From Ailurus styani (lineage: Eukaryota > Chordata > Mammalia > Carnivora > Ailuridae), in assembly GCA_002007465.1 (NCBI GenBank), contig LNAC01000754.1:28544-92543 (forward strand): 64,000 nt of DNA, in the 5' to 3' direction. Within the stretch, counting starts at the first letter, position 1; each line of letters begins with the position of its first letter. Shown piece after piece: positions 33,915 to 44,779 of this stretch. Both the position numbers and the translations under genes were made by a program. Below the pieces are notes generated by a model, which saw only the letters and a program-made list of their open reading frames with translations, had not been told where the DNA came from and did no database searches.

Positions 33915-35850
33915 TTTCTTAAGTAATCCACCTTCGTGGCATGGCTTCAGGAAGCAAAGAAGGTCCGCCTGTGTCGAGGTCCATGAATGTGGCCTTAGGA
34001 AGGGCCAAAGTGGAGAGAGCGCAAGTATCCACCCTTGGGATCTCCCCACGGTCCTCACCGAAGGACCCAGCCCCCATCAGGGCCAGCCGTTGTGGGAGTG
34101 GTTTTCTGTGGCAGCAAACGGAGGCTGGTGGTAGCCCCAGGCCATTTTATCATCTTACCTTGACTTCCAGCCAGGCCCGAGAAGCCAAACTTCACTTGAT
34201 TTCAAGAGAAAACCAAGATTTTGAAAACGGGGGAAAAAACCTGAGATGGACAACTTTGACTTCTCGGGTTCCTTTTTGAAAGTTGTTGTAATCTGCATAT
34301 ATTAGGTGTGAAGCGACACATAATTTTTGCTAGGAGGTGGGTGGGAAATTATATTCATTTAGGAGCCTATTTTGCAACAGGCATTAAAAAAAGCAACATT
34401 CTGTGGAAAAGAGGTTAATTGCATGGTAGGAAATGTTGTAAACTAGTTTTATTTTGGACCACTACCTGTCACAGCCGAGGTTCTGCAGTTGAGACTGCTG
34501 ACAAAAAAAACCCCCCAAAAACAAAAAAAAAACTAACAACCCTCCTGGAGGTAGTCTCAAAACTTTGGTCCAGCTCTGACACGTGACCCCGAGTCATTAG
34601 CAGATCCGGACAGAGCTCTCAAGGAAATTCTCTGCTTTCCATGGAGTGCGTGTGTGATTTTTGTTGGCCTCTGTGGAGAGGCGGATGGCAATTTTATCGG
34701 AGTGACGACAGCGGTGGGAAGGAGTTCTTGGGAACTCAGGGTACTAGTCAGGTGCACAGTGATGTCCACAAACTAGAGGTTTAGTGTGGACTCCACAGAA
34801 GAGGGTGCAGTGGGGAAATTGTTTTAAAGGAAAAAACATTCTTTATTCCTTTTTGTAAAACTTCTTACTATCTGCTGCAGCCCAGCCAGAATCCCCTGGT
34901 GGGCAGTAGAGTCAATGTAAAGACTAGCCTTGGAAAATGGAAATGATGTCCTGGATTGTAAGAAGCACATTCTCTTACGTCTTTGTGTGGTGATCATTTG
35001 GGTGTCCGGGTCTGGTCTGAGTCCTCCACATAAATGAAGTGTGTGTGCGCGTGTGCGTGCGTGTGTGTGCGTGCACACCCATTTAGTATTCAGAAACAGC
35101 CTCGTATTAGAGTGAGTTCAATGATATAAATTTTCCTGTGTGAGTGGGTTCTGATGTTGGGCCTAGTTAGCGCTGGGTCATATGTGAATCTGAATAACCC
35201 AGTTTGAGACCTAAGCTTGATGATAAATAATCGAGCAGTATGTCGTGGAAGAGGAGGGAGGTGTTCTGGGTGGTGTCCTTGAAAGCAGCAAGTCTGTAGT
35301 TTCACAGGGATTCCGTGGGCTATTGCACACCAGAGGGATGAAGATGTCCTAATCCTCTGGACATCTCCAGAGTCTTGGCAGCTTCCTACTCATAATCCTG
35401 CAATTCTGCTTGCCGTGAAAGAGAGGGGTCATGGAAGAAAACACAGCTTTTTGTCTTCCTGAGCTGCTTCTGGAAGCCTGGGCGGCTCCGGGCAGTGTTC
35501 TGTGCTCTAGAACAAAGCTAGACCTCCATGGTGGCTCCTCCCCGAAAGTGTGTGTCCTGCAGGTCTTTCTTGGTCTGGCTTTGCCTGGCTTCACTTTTTG
35601 GAATTCTTGTGACATGATGGGGGCAAGCAATAAAGATTTGTTGATTGTTCGAAGCACAGTCTGGGTGGGAGAGGAGCTCATCGGAGTTAGTAGCTCTAGT
35701 CTTAGTTAGATTTCCTTCTGCGGGTGAGGTTCGTAGAGGGTAAGCTAGGTCCTGACAACGGCGTCCTCCTGGAATGAAACATTTATCACTCACGGTTTAT
35801 GGGTTTTAGAACATTCTTTTTTTTCCTGGGTGATGGTCCCTTGCGGGCAC
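33915..35850. other. Unique sequence with short simple repeats
   Basis: An A/C-rich run lies at 34502-34533 and a GT/GC-rich run at 35040-35076. No repeat family or exon was recognised. Open frames (for example 33941-34279 plus, 35349-35681 minus) have no known domain. Confidence 0.4.
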
Positions 35851-35857
35851 ATGATCA

Positions 35858-35985
35858 GGGTCACCATATGTCCTGATTTCCCTAGGATAGTCTCATTTTA
35901 TGCCTGTTTTTCCTGGTATGAATATTAATTGAAATCACTTTCTCTACCTTTTACTCTCAGAACCGTCCGGATTTAGGTGATCATC
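35858..35985. repeat. Short palindromic DNA transposon fossil
   Basis: The left end 'agggtcaccatatgtcctga' is the imperfect inverse of the right end 'ccggatttaggtgatcatcc'. The element is about 125 bp long and non-coding. A related copy lies at 16580-16695. The name is not assigned. Confidence 0.5.
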
Positions 35986-36013
35986 CTGTACATAGTACTT
36001 GAAAGGAATGTTC

Positions 36014-36131
36014 GTTTCCTGCCCCAGTCCCACAGAGACCGTGGCGTAGTGAGATGCGACCAAGGCTTTGGAGTTTCCTGCCCCAGTCCCACAGAGACCG
36101 TGGCGTAGTGAGGTACGACCAAGGCTTTGGA
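36014..36131 (+). repeat. 59-bp tandem duplication, two copies
   Basis: Copy one (36014-36072) and copy two (36073-36131) are directly adjacent and differ at only 2 of 59 positions. The right-hand part of each copy ('gtggcgtagtgag' to 'ggctttgga') looks like the 5' head of a MIR, so the duplication repeated the start of the MIR that follows. Confidence 0.97.
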
Positions 36132-36295
36132 AATGTGCATATTTCCAACTTTGAACTTACTCCCTAGCATGTGACCTTGGGCAAGTTAGCTTCTCTGCGC
36201 CTGTGGTTCTTTATCTATAAAACGAGGGTCATGGTGCATCCCTCACAGATTTGTGCTGAAGATCAAATAAAACATGTAATGAACTTGGCAAATTT
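36100..36295 (+). repeat. MIR SINE, plus strand
   Basis: The body is clear: 'atgtgaccttgggcaagtta', 'gcttctctgcgcctgtggtt', 'ctataaaacgagggtcatgg', and 'gaagatcaaataaaacatgt'. Its head overlaps the second unit of the 59-bp duplication, so the first unit is an extra copy of part of the head. Confidence 0.8.
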
Positions 36296-36704
36296 CTGGG
36301 CAGATAGGTAGGTAGAGGCTAAACACTCGTTCTTTCTTCCTCAGAATAAGCCAAGAAACCTGGTGAGGGGGCAGAGGCTTTGCCTTGTTTCCGAACCTGA
36401 CTTTGACATTGATGTAAATAGTTAAGTCAGCATCAGCCCAGTGTAACAAAGAGAAAAAGAAAATATTCCCCCTGCCACTTTAGTGTGGAGCAAGAATGCT
36501 AGGAAAGATGCTCTCCCCGAAGGCTCTTGGAACGCCCCATAAAAAGAGATGCAAAAAGATAGTCACACAAGAGAGAGAAGCTGAATTTGCTCTTCAGTCA
36601 AACAAAAGGGTTGATTTAGCATCTAGCAAAAAGAGCAGGATGCTGACAAGAGAGGCAATAAATGCCTTTGCCTTTCAAATGTAATATGACGGTGAAAATA
36701 ATCC

Positions 36705-36830
36705 ATTGGTCTTGAAGCCTCTGTCTCTTTATCTGTGAAATGGGAATAAAAAGATTGTAGGAAGAATTAAATTGGGTCATAAACGTAAAGGAACGCTGCA
36801 AGCTGCAGAGTGCTGGGCACATGTGGGAAA
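36705..36830 (+). repeat. MIR SINE fragment, plus strand
   Basis: 'gcctctgtctctttatctgt' with 'gaaatgggaataaaaagatt', 'ggaagaattaaattgggtca' and 'gagtgctgggcacatgtggg' matches the 3' half of MIR. Confidence 0.75.
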
Positions 36831-37135
36831 TCATTTTCTTTTTTTTTCTTGTTTATACAGAGCTAAGGTAACCAGACAACCTGAACACTAGCCCAGGGGT
36901 AAAATGACCGTACGAAGCAGTACCACTCCACACCACAAGATTCACACGTATTTAAAGCGATGCTCATTAATACCTTGCTCTTTTTCCATGAAGTTGCAGG
37001 AGGGCACACACAACCGTTTTACTGGCCCAACAGGAATTGGCATTTTTACAGCAAATTGTGTGGCTTTATGGAGATTACTATTCCCGTTCACGTTTTTAAT
37101 TAGAAAGAGCAAAAAGAGGTTTATTTTCCTCCCGA
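36831..37135. other. Unique sequence before CpG patch
   Basis: Nothing was recognised. A 151-codon plus-strand frame (36904-37359) runs from here into the CpG-rich patch. It has no known domain, and its arginine/proline-rich end reflects base composition. Confidence 0.4.
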
Positions 37136-37140
37136 TGTCT

Positions 37141-37570
37141 GGCCCAGACCGTTCCAGGGCTGTGGACGAAGGTTACCGAGTGCCAGCGGCCCCGCCTGGC
37201 TCTCTGCGGCGACTGGTTCCAGGGCCTCCCTGCCGTCTGGGGGCGCGGGTTCCGGGGCTCCTGCGACTGGCCGCTGACGGTGGCCTGGGCCCTCTGTCCA
37301 CTCCACCGAGGGGGCTTCCAGCGAGGACCTTGCTTTACCTAGTACATCGCGACGTGTAGTGCACACCGTGCCCGGCGAAAAGGAGCTCAGGGCTTTCGGG
37401 GGCCCTTCGCAGGAGAAGGTGAAACGTACCTGTGCGGGCACTCGCCTTCCTGTGTTGAGTCCCACGGGAAGCTTCCTGCTAATGTCACAGTGCCACCGTC
37501 GGCGCCTAGGCCTCTCCGCCCGACCAGAGCACTCTTTCTCCTCTCACTTGCCTCCGCTATAACCTCCGCT
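37141..37570. promoter_or_regulatory. CpG-island-like patch without an assigned gene
   Basis: A hand count gives about 35 CpGs in 430 bases at roughly 60 percent GC, so it looks like a true CpG island by the classic limits, while the flanks are AT-rich and CpG-poor. Notable clusters are near 37250 ('gggggcgcgggttccggg') and 37348-37353 ('tcgcga'). No TATA box, known exon or RNA gene was seen. It may be an orphan CpG island (alternative promoter or enhancer) or a mark of an unannotated transcript. A minus-strand 114-codon frame across it has no domain. Confidence 0.5.
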
Positions 37571-37629
37571 AGGTTTGGTTTGGTTTTCATAAATTTCATA
37601 AAAGCCTATGAACGCTTGGGAGAATTTTC

Positions 37630-38755
37630 TGGGCAGCAGGTTTGCTCTGCCATGCCTTTTTATTATTGAAAATAAAATCATACAGGTAGTCCGCTTTGGC
37701 TCCCCCTCGTCCGAACCCCTGCTCTTCCTCAGGGGGAGCCGTGCTAGGAGTCGGCTGTGTCTGCTTGTGCTCCTCCCGTGAATGTATACACTCATGCACA
37801 CACATCTCTAGACACAAATCCTAAAGAAACTACAGTGCTGTGTAAGATCAGCCACCTGCTGTGTTCATTCAGTGGTGTGTCTCAGATGACTTTCCATGTC
37901 AGGACCGGTAGCTCCGTCCTTGGGGTTTTTGACCTGCGTGCAATATTCCACAGCATGGATGTGCCACAGCTGATTTGGCCCTTAGTTTTCTGATACACAC
38001 TTTGGTTGTTCGTAATTTCTCCTCGTCCCATCAGTGAAGTCCTCGTTGTGGGCTTTCGTGTACTCGTGCAAGTGTTTCTCTTGGCTGTGTTGTAAGAAGT
38101 GGAATTGCTTAATTCATGGTGTATGCATATTTTAAATTGTAATGCATACTGTAAAATTATTCTCCACAGTGATTTTATCAATATTCATTCCTACTAGCAA
38201 TGTGTGGAAAGAATACCATTTGATCCATTCTCTTGCCAGCATTTGGTATTAGCACGCTTTGAAAATTATTGCAATCTATTGGCACGTTCTACTGCCATTT
38301 AAAATATTTCATTTTCCTGCCAAGTTCAAGAATCATTTAATATATTTATCGTCTGTTTTTTTTTCTATTTTGAATTGCCCGTGTATATCATTTGCCTATT
38401 TTTTTTCCCTATTGCCTTGTGTGACTTAATGATTTCTAGTAAGTCTTTATATATTCAGGCATACTTGGCCTCGGTCTCTCACTTATTGGAAATATTTTCT
38501 CCCATTCTGTTGCCTTTCAACTTTATGGTGCCTTTTATTATGTACAGGTTCTTAATTTTAATGTTGTCAAATTAACAAGTCTTTTCTTTATATGCTATAT
38601 GGGTCTTGGGTCTTACTCAGAGTCTCGTCCTTCGGCCATAAACATACTCTCCTGTGTTTCTTCTAGAACTTTGATTGTTTTAATTTTGCCATTTAGGTCT
38701 TGACCCATTGGAGGCTTTCGTTTTTGTTATTGAATGCTTTCATGTTGAAATATAT
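37630..38755 (-). mobile_element. L1 LINE fragment (old L1M), minus strand
   Basis: It reads as reverse-complement L1 3' end running into ORF2. Landmarks are 'ttccatgtcaggaccggtag' and 'cacagcatggatgtgccaca' near 37890-37970, 'aagtggaattgcttaattca' near 38098, 'gtctttatatattcaggcat' near 38444, 'ttctcccattctgttgcctt' near 38498, and 'cttctagaactttgattgtt' near 38660. It is heavily decayed, without coding capacity. Confidence 0.85.
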
Positions 38756-38799
38756 ATATATACATATATATACACATATGTGTATATATATGTGTTTGT

Positions 38800-38830
<31 letters not shown>

Positions 38831-38832
38831 TT
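38750..38832 (+). repeat. Compound (TA)n / (TTTA)n microsatellite
   Basis: A TA-rich tract with TACA and TGTA interruptions grades into about ten TTTA units. It directly abuts the left-hand L1 fragment. Confidence 0.95.
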
Positions 38833-38834
38833 AG

Positions 38835-39360
38835 TGGTTAGCCAGTTGAGTCCAAACTGTTTTTAGGCCATTTTCTAACCACTTTGAAACACTATTTTTA
38901 TCACATACAAAATTTCTAATTAAACACTACGCTGTTCACGGATCTATTTGTCTATTTGCTTTGCTATTGGAAATGTTAAAACAAATAGTATTTAACTTGA
39001 GCTGTGTTTCAGTAACCTGGCCAGGCTGAGAGGTCTTCTTGTGAAGCCTCATTGTCATGCTGTTGGAATCAACCATAATATATTCTCTGATGCCTGTGGA
39101 CTGTGTTGGGTTCCTGGGTTCTTGGAAAGCTAGATCATCATGGGATCCCTAGATCTTCTTTCAAAGCTCCCTGTTTGCTTGTGCGGCCCATCTTATTGCT
39201 AACGTTGGGATAGTCCTTGCAGATTCTAACTGAGGTGTAAGAATCAGCATGAGTTTGGGCAGGGGATGCCCGTCAGGACACAGAGGTTCTAATTTTAATT
39301 CTCCTGTAGGCTCTTTGGCCATAGATCACTCGCCCTTCCTATTACAGGCTGGAGAGGAAG
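38835..39360. other. AT-rich unique sequence
   Basis: Nothing was recognised. Confidence 0.4.
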
Positions 39361-39364
39361 TTGA

Positions 39365-39545
39365 ATTGTGAGTGACCTGACTTGTGCCTGCTACTTAGTC
39401 ACTGTGGGGTTTTGGGGTAAGTGTTTAACTTCTCTATCCCCTCTATTAGTAGGGCTGTTACCATCTATCTCTCAGGATGGCTCTAAGGAAATTCCGATAC
39501 AAATAATGGATAAGAGAACATTTGCTAACTATAAAACACCACAAA
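39365..39545 (+). repeat. MIR SINE, plus strand, diverged
   Basis: 'tgcctgctacttagtcactg', 'ttaacttctctatcccctct', 'agtagggctgttaccatcta' and 'ctctcaggatggctctaagg' follow the forward MIR order. A second MIR-like scrap ('cctcagagagctattctgag') lies at about 39610-39680. Confidence 0.55.
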
Positions 39546-39699
39546 AACTAGCACTACATACTAATGTATACAGGCTTTGTTTTTATTTTGGTCCAATGAA
39601 GATAATAAATCTTTGTCTCACCTACCTCAGAGAGCTATTCTGAGCATCACATGGGATGTGCTTTGATCAAATTGAAAATGCCATACAAATTATTTATTG

Positions 39700-40925
39700 C
39701 TGATGAATCCCAACAGGTGGACTGGAATTGGCAAATATTAACCAAGCCCATGGGGTTATTGCAGTGAAGGAGGGTCGTATTAATAGGATAACCTCGGGGG
39801 AGAATTGTCGGAGCAAGATTTATGGGGGCCCTTAAGTCTTTACCCACTTGAGTGAAAAAAGGTATAGTGTTGGTCTTTTAAGAGGGTGCAGACAGTCTTG
39901 TAAGTGTGAATAACAGGTGGAAAGAGTGCTGTGTGGGGTTCTTGCGCAAAGGGAGTCAGGGGCCAGAGGGGAACTGGTGGCAAGTTTCCTGTCTTATCAG
40001 TGGCTGTGTCCCGTTTCTGTTTTATTTTTAAAAAATGGGAATTTGATCTTTATTTGTCTGTCAATTCGGGAGCACTTCTTTCTGTCTTGCCATGCTTTAC
40101 CCAACTTTCACATGGACCCCAAATCGCCAGCGCTTAAGCAGTAATTGGAATGCAAGGCCATTGAATATTAAAGTGAAACTGTTCCTCTGGTGATCCCAGA
40201 CAAACTGCAAGTCTTAGTATTCACACTTCAGTGTAATTGCCATCCGCTGTGACCCTGGACTTGGCCATTGCAACATGACCGTATGCGGGATGCAAGCAGA
40301 GACTTACAAAGTGCTTGCATGTTGGGGCTGGTCTTCTTGGGATGCTTGCTCACAGAATCCACCTGCCCGGTGAAGAAGCTCACGCTAGCCATGGAGAAAG
40401 AGAGAGAGAAAGAGGTCATGGCCCCCAGGCATTGGCCCAGGCTCCTGACACTTAAGTGAATTCATCCTGGACATGGCATCTCCCGCCACCATCTGACAGC
40501 AAACACAGGAAGGACTTTGAGTGAGACCAGGGGAGTCCCCTACTAACCCACAGAGTTATGGGCACGTGAATTGGTGGTTTAAATCGACTATGTTTGTCGT
40601 GTAGCAATAGGTACGTGAAAAGCGGGGTTGTCACACACACACGTACAGTAAACTCAGTTTAACGTATGAGCATGAACTGGTTTTCCATATCTGGGGAGTT
40701 GGCGTTTTTAGACTTGGGTTCAGGCTATTTTATCAGAAGACTCTTAACTGTCATTCACCTCCCTGATTTCGTCCTTCCCTGAGTGGAGGTGTTGCATTCA
40801 GGGTCTGTCCGGTTCGGTAAGGAAAAGGTGGTGGAGGAAGTATTTGTCCTTTTCCCAGTCAGGCCTTTTCCATTCCCATAAGGCTCCCTAGATCAGGGCC
40901 CATGGGGGGAGGTGGCTGGGCAAGG
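39700..40925. other. Unique sequence, nothing recognised
   Basis: No repeat, RNA gene or exon could be supported. Open frames are 76 codons or fewer. Confidence 0.4.
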
Positions 40926-40929
40926 ATAT

Positions 40930-41200
40930 TTATTTCTGCAGCTTGAGTCCACGGGGGAACCTGGAAGAATTTATAAATCCATCATTTCAAGTCATTAGGC
41001 GGCACGTTGGTCAGTACAGGAGACTCTCTTCTCATTAATTCAGAGGAGATTTACTTGTGTCACCCTCATTAGTATTTATGGGATTTATCCACATCAATCG
41101 CTAGTGCATTAACAGGGAAATAACTAAACCTCCCAGGGTTTGTTGGCGCTAATAAAATGAGCTGGAAGTTCCAGAAATCACCATGATCAGAAGTATTCTA
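40930..41200. promoter_or_regulatory. Candidate conserved non-coding block
   Basis: This repeat-free sequence is rich in homeodomain-like words ('ctcattaattcag' near 41031, 'gtgcattaac' near 41104), with 'agtatttatgggatttatcc' near 41071. The look is that of regulatory DNA, but the sequence alone cannot show conservation. Confidence 0.22.
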
Positions 41201-41451
41201 AGCCAGGGCCTGTAATTGATCCTTTCAAAGTACCCTCAGGATGTTTTCCTGCTTGCTTCCCTTCCAGGGCCATTTGCATGCGAGCCTGGTATCTAAGGCG
41301 TTGGTGCAGATTGAGAGGAGGGCCCATTTCTTACCATGCAACCATGTGGGGCAACCCAGTGGAGAGTTGAAAATGTCATTGTCAAACCAGAGCGTCTAGG
41401 TGAATGAGGGGTTAAATTTCTTATAATTCTTTTTGTTTGGTCCTGGCTTAT

Positions 41452-41486
41452 AAAAAAAAAAGAAAGAAAGAAGGAAAGAAAGAAAA
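41452..41486 (+). repeat. A-run and (GAAA)n microsatellite
   Basis: About nine A are followed by GAAA units with one GGAA interruption. It may be the tail of a lost retroelement, but no element body is seen to the left. Confidence 0.93.
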
Positions 41487-41489
41487 CAC

Positions 41490-41930
41490 CCTGCATGTAA
41501 ATATATTTTTTATGTATTCTGAGCATAAAGATAGCTCTGTCCTACCATATTGATTTATTAGATTCTCTGACATTTTAGTTGTGGTCGTTATGTTATATTT
41601 ATGAGATGAATGTTGGATTCCCTCATTATGTTATCCTCATTTATTTTACATACTTTTATGGCTGGTTGTGCATCGCTTTACAGTTAAAGCTTTATTGCAG
41701 CTGTTAGCGTTGGGGGGTGGGGAAGGCAAGTAGTTATTGATCAGAATTTACATGTTTACTGTTGTAATCATGATTTATTTAATCTGTTTGCACATATAAA
41801 TATAAGCCCACTCTCTGAAATAAAAAATATATACTGAATCTATATTTTAGCAGCATTCCTGTCACCCTCGTACCCTTTGGAGTTGAGAATTTGGGGATGG
41901 TCCAGTGTGGCGTAGATGAGTGCTTTCCTT
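41490..41930. other. AT-rich unique sequence
   Basis: Nothing was recognised. It is repeat-poor. Confidence 0.35.
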
Positions 41931-41934
41931 ACAG

Positions 41935-42130
41935 TCTTGTGGTGAAGAGTGTGGCTTTCGGAGCCAGACTGCCTGGGTTCGGATCCCAGCTGCACTGCTT
42001 CCTACCGTGTGGCCGGGTTCAAGGTATTTACCTCTCTGTGCTTCCATTTGCTCACCTGTAAAATTAGGATGGTATTAGTACATACCTATCAGATTGTTGT
42101 GACGATTGAAAGAATAACGTGGGCAAATAC
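41935..42130 (+). repeat. MIR SINE, plus strand, well preserved
   Basis: This is the best MIR of the window: 'cttgtggtgaagagtgtggc', 'ggagccagactgcctgggtt', a B-box-like 'gggttcggatcccagc', 'cctctctgtgcttccatttg', 'taaaattaggatggtattag', and 'tgttgtgacgattgaaag'. The 61-codon frames on both strands here are translations of the SINE. Confidence 0.93.
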
Positions 42131-42134
42131 TTAG

Positions 42135-43495
42135 GTTTTGTTTTAGACAGAGAGGTCGCCTATTCCATGCGAGTCATTGCAACTCCAAAGAATAGGGGGT
42201 GAGGAAGGTGTCTTGGGAGGGCCCCGTTACTCGCAGCGGGGCCTCTGACTGCAGTTTTGGTTCAGCAGGGAAAGAACACTTAGAAGCATGCCCTAGCCAA
42301 GAAAGAGAAGGATGCCCGGGGGTCTGAAAGTTGGTCCTGAAGCTCTGTTTTTCCCCTACATTATCTTAAAAAGTGCCTCCAGCTCTGCCATAAGCCAGTG
42401 TTTAAGGATTAGCCTCACTTTGCCTCAGTGTTCTCGTCTGTCATTTGGATTTAAATTAGAGCGTGGTTTTGTGGCAATGTGGACATGTGGACACTGGTTG
42501 AAAGTCAGAGACGTTCTGTAGCCCCAAGTCTGCCATTGAATAGCCTTAGTACATTGGCAGAAGACTTCATTTTTGAAGAGGGGCACAGACTCTGCCTATT
42601 TTCAGGGTTATGTTGAGAATCTGATGAGATGAGGTTAGTGACATCATGTCAGATATTCCAGAACCCTGTGTATAATGCCACCTAACAAAGGTTCCAGAGA
42701 TGGGATGCTGTGGCAGATGTGAAAGGGCTCTGACAAGAGCTGCGTGTGCTTCCTGAACATAGAGGGCGTGGCAAAGACTCTGCTCTGTGACCTCCTGATG
42801 CTCTGAGAGATGGAGGCTTAGAGGAGCCCGGGGCCCCCTGGGTCGTTGGGTCTAATGAGTTCTACCCCTTATTCAGCTCACGTGCTACTGTTTGGCCCTA
42901 TCTTTAGAGAAGACAGTAGTCTTGGTCTTGTTATTTCTTTATTGTTTATTCTTTACTGTTTATTTGGGCGCAAGGCTGTGTATCTGTCCCCACCATTTAA
43001 TGTGAGCCACTCATTCTGCCCTGGTACCAGCTACTCAGCACTTACATTTCACATTTTACAGTTTGGCAGTGATTCTTTGAAATGATTTACTTTTATCCTC
43101 TTGCTTCAGAGTTTCAAAGAATAATCCATCTAGCAGAGCAGTTTATCCTTTCTATATATTCATTTTTGTTTTGAGGCTCTTTAGCAGAACTAATGATTTT
43201 TAATCAGATTTCTAGGCCACTCCTCATAATTAGGTTTAGACTTATGAATGATGTCCACTTCAACATTACATCACACCTCCCTGGGATAGGTGAGTGAATT
43301 AGAGACGATTGCAGGATTTCCAGAGCCTTTCAGGATGATTTACGACATTTAAAGGAAAATTTCCAATTTGTCCTGTTGCTGAACACATTTCTAGGAAAAC
43401 CCTGGGTTTTTTTTTTTTCTTTCCCTTTTCCCTCTTTCTGAAAACCCTGTTGCTTGTCAAATTATACCCCCAATCACTTGGTCTCTAAAAATTTT
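42135..43495. other. Unique sequence, nothing firm
   Basis: A MIR-like scrap may lie at 42400-42450 ('ctttgcctcagtgttctcg'). Otherwise nothing was recognised. Confidence 0.4.
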
Positions 43496-43499
43496 ATGT

Positions 43500-43830
43500 A
43501 GCTAAATTTTAGGGAAAAATTAATCAAGATTAAATCTCGAAAATATTAAGCTGAGCAAAATAAGACATGCATAAACGAGTCCTTACTCTCTGATTCCATT
43601 TATAGGACATTCTAGAACTAATCTGGGGTACTCAGAGCAGTTGTTGCTTCTTGGGGAGCAGGAGCTAATTTGGCGAGATGGCGGAGATTAGGAACGTTCT
43701 TGGTCATGGTTGAGGTAGTTAAACATGGGCACGCGGGTTTGTCAAGACTGAATTGTACCCTTGAAGTCTGTGCATTTCACTCCCAATATTCTCAATAGAA
43801 ATGTGAAAAAAATAATTATGAATTACCTGT
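43500..43830 (+). repeat. L1 3'-UTR fragment (old L1M), plus strand
   Basis: 'aaaatattaagctgagcaaa', 'ctctgattccatttatagga', 'ggcgagatggcggagattag' and 'gaattgtacccttgaagtct' followed by 'gtgcatttcac' correspond to the 3' UTR of an old L1. Length and order are good, with the A-tail lost. Confidence 0.75.
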
Positions 43831-43834
43831 CCTT

Positions 43835-44485
43835 TATACGTCATTTTAGATGCACCTTTAATGATGATTTAATGCTGTGGAAATTTTGAGGCAATATGAT
43901 GCCTTTTGCTTATCCCTTCTTAGCCAGGACTTAAAGAAAAAGATGTTCTACCACACCACCCATTCTTCTAAGCCACTGAAAGTTAGGGGAAAATGTGTTT
44001 GTCAGCTCTTCCAGCCAAGGGTTTTCAAAGTGGGTACCGCTGTCTGGGTTAGCTTGTACAAGGAGCCATTATTCATTCTAAAAGTGTTCCCTCCTTCTGC
44101 CATTGGACTTTAAATGGCGGAACACTCTCTTGGCTAATTTTTTTTTTGGGGGGGTGCATACTTCTAAAATACAAATCCACTTTTTCTAATGAATCATTAT
44201 CATGTACTACCATCAAAGGTTATTCACTGAAAGCTCGAGGAAAAAAAAGCAATGAAAACTAATTTTGATTGTTAATGGAAATGTATTTTTAGTCTTAAAG
44301 AGCTTCCCTCAGCAATAATTATAGTTATGCCTCTTGGGTGTTTTTGGACTTTTAAATTTACATTTAGTAGCTCTTTTTCATTTAGCAGTTAATCTCTTAA
44401 CAGAGCTCAGCAAATCTGTTCTTCACTGTTAGCAGAGGATTGACAGAGATTTTTATTTCTTCTCTCCTCCTCTGTGGTTTTTGTG
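43835..44485. other. AT-rich unique sequence
   Basis: Nothing was recognised. A T/G run lies at 44139-44155. Confidence 0.4.
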
Positions 44486-44489
44486 CCCC

Positions 44490-44775
44490 CCTCTTCCCTG
44501 TGCTCGCAAGCTCCCACACGGCCCTCATGCTTGTGTAGGGCCCGTGTCCTGGGGTGAACGCGGCCTGGGCAGCGAAAGGCCAGCGGGGAAGGACGTGGGA
44601 CAGATACCTGGCTTTGCTGCGGCCAGTAGGCATCGTGGCACGGCCAGTGAGCTCCCAGAGCACGTTAGCAGCAAGTGGGCCGAGCTCGTCCACGCTCTGG
44701 CCTGGGACCCAGAAAATGTGCAGCCGGCTTGGAAGGGGGAACGGCGTGGCTTGCAGCTGGCTGCCTCTAGCTTCA
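44490..44775. promoter_or_regulatory. GC- and CpG-enriched patch
   Basis: About 18 CpGs occur in 260 bases by hand count. The longest open frame in the window (191 codons, minus, 44397-44972) crosses it. This frame has no recognisable domain and is proline/serine/arginine-rich as expected from base composition, so it is not called as a gene. Confidence 0.25.
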
Positions 44776-44779
44776 GGCT

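Noticed and set aside
36014..36131. Direct repeats that might suggest a CRISPR-type array
   Set aside because: Only two adjacent copies without spacers, in a vertebrate genome. It is a simple tandem duplication.
36904..37359. 151-codon frame running into the CpG-rich patch
   Set aside because: No known domain. The AT-rich first half and GC-rich second half give very different residue use, unlike a real protein.
41971..41990. tRNA-like B box
   Set aside because: It belongs to a MIR, whose head is tRNA-derived. No cloverleaf or full tRNA is present.
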